From: an uncultured Lachnospiraceae bacterium
GTDB lineage: Bacteria > Bacillota > Clostridia > Lachnospirales > Lachnospiraceae
NCBI GenBank assembly: GCA_910579395.1
Contig: CAJTUC010000003.1
Location: forward strand, 124,001 to 188,000
Length of the DNA: 64,000 nucleotides
Direction of reading: 5' to 3'
A program made the translations under genes and the position numbers. How positions within the stretch are numbered: position 1 is the first letter of the stretch; each line of letters opens with the position of its first letter. Shown in pieces: positions 17,925-25,552 of the stretch. A model generated the notes under the pieces. That model had not been told where the DNA came from and ran no database searches. It saw only the letters and a program-made list of their open reading frames with translations.

Positions 17925-19144
17925 TGGATCAGGACAAGGCTATTGTAGTGGAGCATATATCGAAGTCATTCAAGATATATATAGATAAAAGTAATACGAT
18001 GATGGAATCACTTTTGTTCTGGAAGCGTAAGAAATATGAAAACAGACAAGTACTGGAGGATATTAGTTTTACAGTGGATAAAGGGGAAGCGGTCGGGCTG
18101 ATAGGACATAATGGATGTGGTAAGAGCACCACATTAAAGATGCTGTCTAAAATTCTTTATCCGGATAGTGGAACGATTCAGACGAATGGGCGCGTGGTAA
18201 GTTTACTTGAGTTAGGCGCGGGTTTTCATCCCGATATGAGCGGTAGAGAGAATATCTATAGCAATGCTTCTATTTTTGGACTGACGAGGGCAGAAATAGA
18301 TAAAAGGCTGGAAAATATAATATTTTTTTCGGAATTAGAAGAATTTATTGATAATCCGGTGAGAACGTATTCATCAGGAATGTATATGCGTTTGGCTTTT
18401 TCCGTGGCAATCAACGTGGATGCGGATATATTGTTGATTGATGAGATTTTGGCAGTTGGTGATGTTGGATTTCAAAAGAAATGTTTTGATCGATTAAAAG
18501 AAATTAAGGCTAATGGAACAGCGATTGTGATCGTTTCTCATGCAGCGAAACAGATTGAACGAATTTGTGACAGAGTTATCTGGATTCATAAAGGACGGAT
18601 TCGAACCCAGGGCGTTCCGAGTGATATTAACTCACAGTATTTAGATTATATGAGTGAGAAGCAAAAGTCTAATGCGGAAGCGCAGAAAAAAGAGGAGGAA
18701 GTTGATAAAAATGCGACGCGTTGGGGAAATGGGGATGCGGTGATTTCTGAAATTAAATTATTGGATAAAGATGGAAAGGAGGCGACAAGCTTTTGGACAG
18801 ACGATCCTGTAACGATTCAATTTAATTATGATGTGAAAAAACGTGTGGAAAATGCAGTATTTGGTATTGGACTATTTCGGAGCGATGGCCTGAGCTGCTA
18901 TGGGACAAACACTGAAATAGACAAAATACCGAATTTTTCCTTGACAAAAAGCGGTATGGTACGTTTTCAGATGGAAGCAATGACGTTATTGCCGGGTGAT
19001 TATGTGCTTGAGGTAGCATTGGTGACAGACGTGGGGATACCGGTTGATTACTTTACGAATGCCAAGAAATTTAAGGTTTATGCAAAACTGGATGATATTG
19101 GCATTGCGCGAATGAAACATAAATGGGAAATTGATGGGATATAG
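17924..19144 (+). CDS. wzt: ABC polysaccharide export ATPase with C-terminal carbohydrate-binding domain (Wzt)
   Basis: 406 residues. The ATPase half has Walker A GHNGCGKST (~60), signature YSSGMYMRLAFS (~149), Walker B ILLIDEILAVGD (~169) and switch histidine SHAAK (~205). Residues ~265-406 form a Wzt_C-like beta-sandwich (e.g. VTIQFNYDVKKRVENAVFGI). In O9a-type systems this domain recognises the capped non-reducing end of the chain before export. The presence of Wzt_C suggests a chain terminator is made, and the FkbM-type methyltransferases in the window are candidates (inference). Overlaps wzm by one base. Confidence 0.93.
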   Translation: MDQDKAIVVEHISKSFKIYIDKSNTMMESLLFWKRKKYENRQVLEDISFTVDKGEAVGLIGHNGCGKSTTLKMLSKILYPDSGTIQTNGRVVSLLELGAGFHPDMSGRENIYSNASIFGLTRAEIDKRLENIIFFSELEEFIDNPVRTYSSGMYMRLAFSVAINVDADILLIDEILAVGDVGFQKKCFDRLKEIKANGTAIVIVSHAAKQIERICDRVIWIHKGRIRTQGVPSDINSQYLDYMSEKQKSNAEAQKKEEEVDKNATRWGNGDAVISEIKLLDKDGKEATSFWTDDPVTIQFNYDVKKRVENAVFGIGLFRSDGLSCYGTNTEIDKIPNFSLTKSGMVRFQMEAMTLLPGDYVLEVALVTDVGIPVDYFTNAKKFKVYAKLDDIGIARMKHKWEIDGI

Positions 19145-19231
19145 TTTACTGTTGTAATAATATATTTGATATACTTTTATAAAATAAAATTATGCGTATA
19201 AATACGGTGTAAAAAGAGGAGATTGAGCAGC

Positions 19232-21844
19232 ATGAAAACAGTAGTATTTACGATTGCTTCAAAAAATTATTTTGCATATGTCAGGACTCTTATGAAGTCA
19301 CTTGAAGACTCCAATCCACATATGGACCGATATGTAGTGGTAGTGGATGAACTGGATGATGAGTTTATTGCGCTTCCGCGTAATTTTGATTTGTTAGAGC
19401 TTAGCAGACTTGATCTGCCGCATCCTAAATGTTTCCAGTTCAGGTACGATATTATGGAATTTAATACTGCTGTAAAGCCATTCGCAATTCGAAAGTTATT
19501 TGAACAATATGACAGGGTTATTTATCTGGATCCGGATATTTATGTTTATCAAAGGCTGTTGCCGGTAGAAAATGCTCTGGATTCAGGGAATAATTTTGTG
19601 TTTACACCACATTTTAATGGTTTATTTGAGAATGATGGTATGCACCCAAGTGAAGTGGATATTATGCTCGCGGGAATATATAATCTGGGTTTTATTGCTC
19701 TTAATAAATGTGCTGATACATTGGAGATGGTATCGTGGTGGGCTGATAAGCTGGAATATCAATGTGTGAATGAGCAGGAGAAGGGAATTTTTGTTGATCA
19801 GAAATGGATGGATTTAGTACCTGCTTATTATACGAATGTGTGCATTTTACATGATTCCGGGTTAAATGTTGCATACTGGAATTTATCTCACAGAAAAGTC
19901 GTTAAAAAGCAAGGGGAATGGTATGTAAATGATGATCCGTTGATTTTTTTTCATTTCAGCGGACTAAATGTACATGATATTAATGCAATTTCAAAGCATC
20001 AAAATAGATATGTGCTTGCAGATATAGGAGATGCTTCTGAACTTTTTGAAAATTATTCTAAAATAGTGCTGAGTAATGAGTTTGATATGTGGAAGAAGTT
20101 TAAATATTCCTATAATAAATATTCAGATGGCAGGGCTGTACTCAAGGAACATAGAAAAAAATATCGTAGAAGTAAGGCGCTTCAAAGTTATTGTAAAGAA
20201 AATCCATATGAATATGGATGGTTGTTTTATGGAAATAAAAAGATTGAATTACCCTCAGATGGTGTGAATCTTATTGGTTATCTCAGCTCTGAACATGGAG
20301 TAGGGGAAGCGGCAAGACTGACAGCCAATTGTTTAGATGCGGTAAAAATTGATTGGTGCGGTTATGACTTTGAGATTGGAAATCCGAGTCAGAAGAATGA
20401 TAAAACGTTCAAAGACAGAATAGAGAATTTTATAAAATATGGTGTTTCTATCATCAATGTGAATGCTGATCAAATGCCTGTTCTTAGAAGAAACACGCCA
20501 AAAGAATTGTGGGATACTTATAGGATTGGAGTTTGGTATTGGGAACTCCCTGAATTTCCAGTTAAATGGATGAGTGCATTTTTTGATGTAGATGAAATTT
20601 GGGCACCTACGAAATATATTGCTGATTGTTTGCAGAAATGTGCAACATGTCCTGTTTATCATATGCCGCCAGGGATTATAAGAAAGGAAGTAGAGGAAAC
20701 TATTTACAATAGAGCTTATTATGATTTGCCGGAAAATGCTTTCCTTTTCTTAAATATGTTTGATGTGTATAGTATTTCTGGAAGAAAAAATCCTGAGGCG
20801 GCAGTAAAGGCGTTTCAATCTGCATTTTCACCAGATGATATGTCTGTGGGACTTGTTCTGAAACTCAATAATAGTAGACATGATGATAAAGAGCATGAAA
20901 TGCTGAATAGATTGATAAAATCTTATAAAAATATCTATATTATTGCAAAAACAATGACAAGAGAGGCAGTCAATGGCTTGCTGAATACTTGTGATGCAGC
21001 TGTTTCTCTTCATCGGAGTGAAGGGTTGGGCCTGTTATGTGAAGAGGCTATGTTTTATGGGAAACCTGTTATCGCAACGGCCTGGTCTGGAAATATGGAT
21101 TTTATGACGGAAGATACGGCTTGTCTTGTGGATTTTGATATGGTTTCGGTGGGTGAGGATATTGGACCATATGAGGCATGGCAGAAGTGGGCTGATCCAA
21201 GTGTAGAGCAGGCAGCTGAGTATATGAAAAAACTTGTTTCGGACAAGTCATATTATGAGGCAGTTTCTGTGGCAGCGAAAGCATTCATCAGAAATGATTT
21301 TACACCGTCCGTATGTGGAGCACGTATGAAAAAACGTCTGGACGAGATCGTAAATATGATCGAGAGGGGAGAATACACTTGGAGTACGGCCAAGAACACG
21401 GAAGTTATGGCAAAATTGTGTATACCCTGTTATCAAAAATTGACAGGAAAAGAACTTTCCGGGAAAGAGCAGGAACAATTGGCAGCTGCGTGGTCGAAAG
21501 GCCTTACTGTAAATTTTCATAAAGTTGCAGTAGATATGTCAAAATCAGATATTGTAAGAAAAGGCTCTGATAGAGAATTTATTATCAAAGTTTATGAAAG
21601 TATTCTCGAGAGAACTCCTTCCGAAGATGAAATCGCAAGCTGGGCGAATCGATTGATAATAACAAGGCGAACCCGAGTGAAGGCCCTGGCGATAAAAAAT
21701 CGAATTTGGATAATGGAAGCTATTCTCAAATCGGGAGAATTTATGGGAGATTATGCGGATGCATATAGAAATGGAGGCGTTAAAGGATTGATAAAAAATG
21801 GCGGAAGGAAATTTCTGAAGATTTATAGAAGGATAAAAAATTGA
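19232..21844 (+). CDS. Multidomain glycosyltransferase: GT8-like, GT4 and DUF4214-like domains
   Basis: 870 residues. Residues ~1-290 form a GT-A domain (VVFTIASKNYFAYVRTLMKS; DPDIYV at ~100 is the metal-binding DxD; NLGFIALNK). Residues ~345-720 form a GT-B/GT4 domain (IGYLSSEHGVGEAAR at ~348; LHRSEGLGLLCEEAMFYGKP at ~593). Residues ~777-836 resemble DUF4214 (FIIKVYESILERTPSEDEI). Two catalytic domains in one chain suggest sequential addition of two residues, or one catalytic and one regulatory half. ATG 19232 is 10 bases after AGAGGAGA; a TTG at 19223 is too close. It follows wzt, as chain-extending or terminating enzymes often do. Confidence 0.85.
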   Translation: MKTVVFTIASKNYFAYVRTLMKSLEDSNPHMDRYVVVVDELDDEFIALPRNFDLLELSRLDLPHPKCFQFRYDIMEFNTAVKPFAIRKLFEQYDRVIYLDPDIYVYQRLLPVENALDSGNNFVFTPHFNGLFENDGMHPSEVDIMLAGIYNLGFIALNKCADTLEMVSWWADKLEYQCVNEQEKGIFVDQKWMDLVPAYYTNVCILHDSGLNVAYWNLSHRKVVKKQGEWYVNDDPLIFFHFSGLNVHDINAISKHQNRYVLADIGDASELFENYSKIVLSNEFDMWKKFKYSYNKYSDGRAVLKEHRKKYRRSKALQSYCKENPYEYGWLFYGNKKIELPSDGVNLIGYLSSEHGVGEAARLTANCLDAVKIDWCGYDFEIGNPSQKNDKTFKDRIENFIKYGVSIINVNADQMPVLRRNTPKELWDTYRIGVWYWELPEFPVKWMSAFFDVDEIWAPTKYIADCLQKCATCPVYHMPPGIIRKEVEETIYNRAYYDLPENAFLFLNMFDVYSISGRKNPEAAVKAFQSAFSPDDMSVGLVLKLNNSRHDDKEHEMLNRLIKSYKNIYIIAKTMTREAVNGLLNTCDAAVSLHRSEGLGLLCEEAMFYGKPVIATAWSGNMDFMTEDTACLVDFDMVSVGEDIGPYEAWQKWADPSVEQAAEYMKKLVSDKSYYEAVSVAAKAFIRNDFTPSVCGARMKKRLDEIVNMIERGEYTWSTAKNTEVMAKLCIPCYQKLTGKELSGKEQEQLAAAWSKGLTVNFHKVAVDMSKSDIVRKGSDREFIIKVYESILERTPSEDEIASWANRLIITRRTRVKALAIKNRIWIMEAILKSGEFMGDYADAYRNGGVKGLIKNGGRKFLKIYRRIKN

Positions 21845-21981
21845 GCAGGTCTGGAAAAGGGTAGAGTATTTGGACAATATGAAGTGACCTCACATTTGTA
21901 GCAACGTGGATTTACCTGTATACTAAGTTGTTGGAAAAACAATGGTAACAGGGATTACCGCATACAAAAGGAGGCCACCTA

Positions 21982-23103
21982 ATGAAAAGAATACTACGAA
22001 TCGGAATGGATGTCCATAGCACAAACTACACCTTATGCGCCGTTGAGCCAAGATTTGACGGGGATGACATTATCTACGCGAATATCAAGGTAACACCAGA
22101 ACCGGACAATATCGTGCAGTTCATTGAAAATATAAAGAAAAAAGTAAAAGATGAATGCGATATTCTCTGCGGTTATGAGGCAGGATGTCTGGGCTTTTCG
22201 TTATACCACGAACTGGTGAAAAAGGGAATCCGCTGTGTGATTCTGGCACCGACCACAATGATGACACAGCAGGGAAAACGGATCAAAACAGATAAGAGGG
22301 ATGCGCTGATGATAGCGCAGTGCCTGGCCTATGGTGGTTACCATGCGGTACACATCCCGACAGATAAAGATGACGATGTCAAAGTATATCTGCGCATGAG
22401 GGACGACCATAAACAGGATTTAAAAAAGACAAAACAGAGGATCAGGGAATTCTGTTTAAGTCAGGGATACCATTATGATGGCGGGAAGTGGACGCAGGCG
22501 CATTTCAAGTGGTTGAAAGCACTGGAGCTAAGCGAACTGGACAGGGAAACCCTTGGCGAATATCTGATCACATATGAATACCAGACGAACCGGATAGAGA
22601 GTTTTGATAAGAGGATAGAGGAACTGGCGTCCGAAACGGAGTATGTGGAAAAAGTCAAGAAGCTGGTATGTTTTCTGGGAGTAAAAACCCATACGGCGTT
22701 ATACTGTCTGGTAGAGACCGGGGATTTCAAGAGATTTGCGAAAGGGAACATCTATGCTGCATATCTGGGTCTGGTGCCGGGGGAGGATTTGAGCAGTGAC
22801 AGTATTAACAGGCTTCCGATCACCAAAGCGGGGAACAGCCATTTGAGAAAACTTCTTACAGAAGCGTCAGGAGGGATATGCAAAGGGCAGATCGGGCATA
22901 AATCAAAAGATCTAAAAGCGAGACAGTATGGCAACCCGCCGGAGGTGATCGCCTATGCAGACAAAGCAAATGAGAGGCTGAGAAGAAAGTATTACAGGAT
23001 GATAAGGCATGGAAAGAAAAGGAATATAGCGGTAACGGCAGTTGCAAGGGAACTTGTCTGTTTCATATGGGGCATGATGACAGACAACATCGACATGGCG
23101 TGA
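21982..23103 (+). CDS. IS110-family transposase (DEDD RuvC-like)
   Basis: 373 residues. The N-terminal RuvC-like DEDD domain shows GMDVHS (Asp ~10), CGYEAGCLG (Glu ~63) and KTDKRDA (two Asp, ~103 and ~106). The C-terminal transposase domain has YAAYLGLVPGEDLSSDS and TKAGNSHLRKLLTEASGG, the region expected to supply the catalytic serine. The protein appears complete and unfrayed. AAAGGAGG lies 7 bases before ATG 21982. IS110 transposases recombine DNA guided by an element-encoded RNA; the long structured 3' region here would encode it. Codon use and G+C differ from the AT-rich neighbours, as expected for a mobile gene. Confidence 0.93.
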   Translation: MKRILRIGMDVHSTNYTLCAVEPRFDGDDIIYANIKVTPEPDNIVQFIENIKKKVKDECDILCGYEAGCLGFSLYHELVKKGIRCVILAPTTMMTQQGKRIKTDKRDALMIAQCLAYGGYHAVHIPTDKDDDVKVYLRMRDDHKQDLKKTKQRIREFCLSQGYHYDGGKWTQAHFKWLKALELSELDRETLGEYLITYEYQTNRIESFDKRIEELASETEYVEKVKKLVCFLGVKTHTALYCLVETGDFKRFAKGNIYAAYLGLVPGEDLSSDSINRLPITKAGNSHLRKLLTEASGGICKGQIGHKSKDLKARQYGNPPEVIAYADKANERLRRKYYRMIRHGKKRNIAVTAVARELVCFIWGMMTDNIDMA

Positions 23104-23480
23104 TATCAGAATGCCATCCGTCCGTCAAGGGTAAATAAACTGCTGCGCAGCCCTTGACAGCCAGCTGTCACTCCGATAGATGGCAGACAAGCGGATTAAG
23201 CAGGAAAAACTGCGTAATCCGCAGCAGCAAAAAATGACAACAACAAAGCAACAGAGAAGATATCTTGAAGAAGCCTTTTTGGATTTCAAGGTTCGGGTTA
23301 TCTGCGGTACCTCCATGTCGGCAGAGTAGGAATACATTGATCCACGCAATTGGACAGCAGAACCCACGGCGGACCATTGACCTGATGTAACCAATCCACG
23401 AATAACGGAGTGGCCAAATGCCGGGAACTGTTAATCAGAGGGCTTCTCCAAGATATCTTCCGAAAACAAATGTGGGTTTT
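23104..23480 (+). ncRNA. Candidate bridge RNA/seekRNA of the IS110-family element
   Basis: No gene fits this ~450-base 3' region, but it is rich in complementary segments. GTCAAGGG (23124-23131) pairs with CCCTTGAC (23151-23158). A hairpin at 23192-23221 has arms CGGATTA/TAATCCG and GCAG/CTGC around GAAAAA. A 20-base arm at 23256-23275 (GAAGATATCTTG-A-AGAAGCC) pairs with 23441-23460 at 19 of 20 positions, enclosing a 165-base domain. Inside it, TTGGACA (23350-23356) equals part of the left flank, and 23402-23418 equals the right flank at 15 of 17 bases. This is what guide loops of a target-binding RNA would look like. Exact transcript ends are unknown. Confidence 0.6.
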
Positions 23481-23488
23481 GTCAGAGA

Positions 23489-23523
23489 AAAAGTTTGTTG
23501 TATTGGTAAAAGTTTGTTGTATT
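23489..23523 (+). repeat. 16-bp direct repeat near the right end of the IS
   Basis: AAAAGTTTGTTGTATT occurs twice, at 23489-23504 and 23508-23523, with three bases between. It lies between the inner inverted repeat (ACAAATGTG) and the terminal GTCACTTC of the insertion sequence. It may be a transposase or RNA-binding element or a slippage product. Confidence 0.7.
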
Positions 23524-23571
23524 TAATTTTACCTCTTGACAAAAGTCACTTCATAACGGAGGTGCCAAAAC

Positions 23572-25458
23572 GTGCAAATTGGAGATACTAAAATAGATGT
23601 AAGTAAAAAAATAAAAGTATATGATTCTATTGCAAAATACCTTTTTTTGATGGTTGCATTGCTTGCGATTATATGGACATGCATGAAACCATACATATTT
23701 ATGGAAATCGATAGTTATGCGTTGCCCATAGTTTCCATACAATATCGCGGCTCCATAGTGATGACGCAGGAAGACATTGAGACAGCGCAAAGAGATATGC
23801 CTTCCCTGTATGGGTGGATTAATTCGTATGAAGATTTAAGAAGTTCAAAACTGGTCCCTATCGATGAAAATCATTGGATGCCATTTTATTTTCCAATATA
23901 TGCCATGGTGTGTCTGCCGATGAAACTTCTGATGCAATTCATAGAGGGAAATCAGGCGTATGCATTTACGATAACAAATGGCCTGGCATTTGCTATCGCA
24001 CTCTGCTTTTTATATAAATTTATTCAGAAACATGGCAGAAGTAATTATTTACTTGCAATTTTGCTGATATGTAGTCCCATATGGATTTATTTTCATTATA
24101 TAGGCGGAGAACCGTTAATGTTTTCGGCGCTGATAATTGCAATGTTAGCATGGGAGGAAGAAAAATATAGGATTGCTGCATTGATAATTAGTGTAACGTG
24201 TATGATGAATCCTTGCGTTATGGGATTTGGAATCATGATTTTTCTGGATTTTTTCTTCAAAGAGTTGTCGGCTAATAAAAAATTTTTATTTCAGAAAGAC
24301 GGATTTTTTAAGACTGTTAAACTGTGCATTTGCTATATTCCATCATTGATTCCATTTGCTGTGAATTTATTTTATCTGGGTGTGTTGAATCCAACAATAG
24401 GAGGTCATACGACGGAACCGGTATGGAGACGTGCGATGGCATATTTTTTTGATCTGAATTTCGGTTTGGCATCAGTTTCGCTTTTAGGGGTCATTTTGTA
24501 TCTTCTTTCAATAGGCTATGCAATTATAAAAAAAGAAAGGCATTTATTTTTTGTAGGATTTTCTGTCATTTTTACAGTTATTGCAGTTTCATTCCAAGTT
24601 CATATCAATAGTGGGATGATACATATTGCAAGATATTTAGTGTGGATATATCCCGTATTTATTTTTAGTATACATGGATTTTTGAGCAGGTTTTTTAAGA
24701 CCAAAATCATATATCACTCTTTAATAGTATTTATATCATTAATAATTAGCGTATGCGTTTTTAGATATAATGGGGGTTTTGAGGGCGGTTCTTATATAGA
24801 GTTAAGTCATGTTTCGAAAGCAATTTTAAACAGATTTCCAGAGTTATATATAAGTTTTTGTCCATCAACATTTAACGCAAGGGTGGATCATCTTAGTTGT
24901 GCTTATGACTTGGGAGGGATTGTTATTTATCGTGTAGGTGAAAATCCAGACGGTGAGATCAGAAAAATCATGTATTATAATAATACTGATAATAAACAAA
25001 TGCTGATGAGCATTTTGGAATCATCTAAAGATGAAGATTTATTAAAATTTAAGGAAAAATTGCAAATAGAGGATGATAATAAAGTTTATTATATAAATGT
25101 CAATAAATACGAAGACATTCAGTATTATTCTATGTATAAGTCATCTCTATATTATCTGGTACAAACATATTATGAAAATCTGGGTAAGGAGATAAATATT
25201 GTTGAAATAAATGATATAGCAAAATTACTCAGGGATAATCCGGAAGAAGGATTTGCTTATTTATATAATCTGATGGAGGGTGACAGTATATCTACGGAAG
25301 AGTATGTTCATAATCTCTATTTGTATATATTGGAGAGGGAAGAAAGTAGCGAGGAGAATACTCATTGGACGGAAACTATAAATTCCGGAACTTCAAGATA
25401 TGATGTTTTTAAATCTTTTATGACTTGTGATGAGGTAAGAGAAAGGTTTGAAAACTAA
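23572..25458 (+). CDS. Polytopic membrane protein, GT-C-like, with C-terminal DUF4214-like domain
   Basis: 628 residues from GTG 23572, preceded by GGAGG within the right flank of the IS. About ten hydrophobic segments span residues ~20-430. After the first comes MEIDSYALPIVSIQYRG with acidic residues at ~44-45, the usual GT-C catalytic position. PIDENHWMPFYFPIYAM (~98) is a second conserved-looking loop. Residues ~565-628 resemble DUF4214 (EEYVHNLYLYILEREESSEE), the same type of domain found at the end of the gene on the other side of the IS. I recognise no named family; a membrane glycosyltransferase using polyprenyl-phosphate sugar is the best guess. Confidence 0.65.
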   Translation: MQIGDTKIDVSKKIKVYDSIAKYLFLMVALLAIIWTCMKPYIFMEIDSYALPIVSIQYRGSIVMTQEDIETAQRDMPSLYGWINSYEDLRSSKLVPIDENHWMPFYFPIYAMVCLPMKLLMQFIEGNQAYAFTITNGLAFAIALCFLYKFIQKHGRSNYLLAILLICSPIWIYFHYIGGEPLMFSALIIAMLAWEEEKYRIAALIISVTCMMNPCVMGFGIMIFLDFFFKELSANKKFLFQKDGFFKTVKLCICYIPSLIPFAVNLFYLGVLNPTIGGHTTEPVWRRAMAYFFDLNFGLASVSLLGVILYLLSIGYAIIKKERHLFFVGFSVIFTVIAVSFQVHINSGMIHIARYLVWIYPVFIFSIHGFLSRFFKTKIIYHSLIVFISLIISVCVFRYNGGFEGGSYIELSHVSKAILNRFPELYISFCPSTFNARVDHLSCAYDLGGIVIYRVGENPDGEIRKIMYYNNTDNKQMLMSILESSKDEDLLKFKEKLQIEDDNKVYYINVNKYEDIQYYSMYKSSLYYLVQTYYENLGKEINIVEINDIAKLLRDNPEEGFAYLYNLMEGDSISTEEYVHNLYLYILEREESSEENTHWTETINSGTSRYDVFKSFMTCDEVRERFEN

Positions 25459-25552
25459 GTTATATGCCCCATGTATAATTAAAAAGATTATCAATAAAGA
25501 GAGGAAAGCACTGATATAAATTGATTTTTGTAGTAGAAGAGGAGGATTATAT

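Larger units (their letters stand above)
21881..23552 (+). mobile_element. IS110-family (IS1111-type) insertion sequence
   Basis: Contains one transposase gene with a ~100-base 5' non-coding end and a ~450-base 3' non-coding end, the arrangement of the IS1111 subgroup. Candidate ends are the inverted repeats GAAGTGAC (21881-21888) and GTCACTTC (23545-23552); a second inverted pair is CACATTTGT (21891-21899) and ACAAATGTG (23466-23474). IS1111 elements have subterminal repeats, so the true ends may lie a few bases further out. No target duplication is expected or seen. The insertion separates two genes that would otherwise be ~55 bases apart, and its right flank holds the ribosome binding site of the next gene. 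Confidence 0.75.

Noticed and set aside
23536..23560. TTGACA at the right end of the IS as an outward promoter
   Set aside because: No -10-like hexamer occurs 16-18 bases downstream; that position is the GGAGG ribosome site of the next gene.
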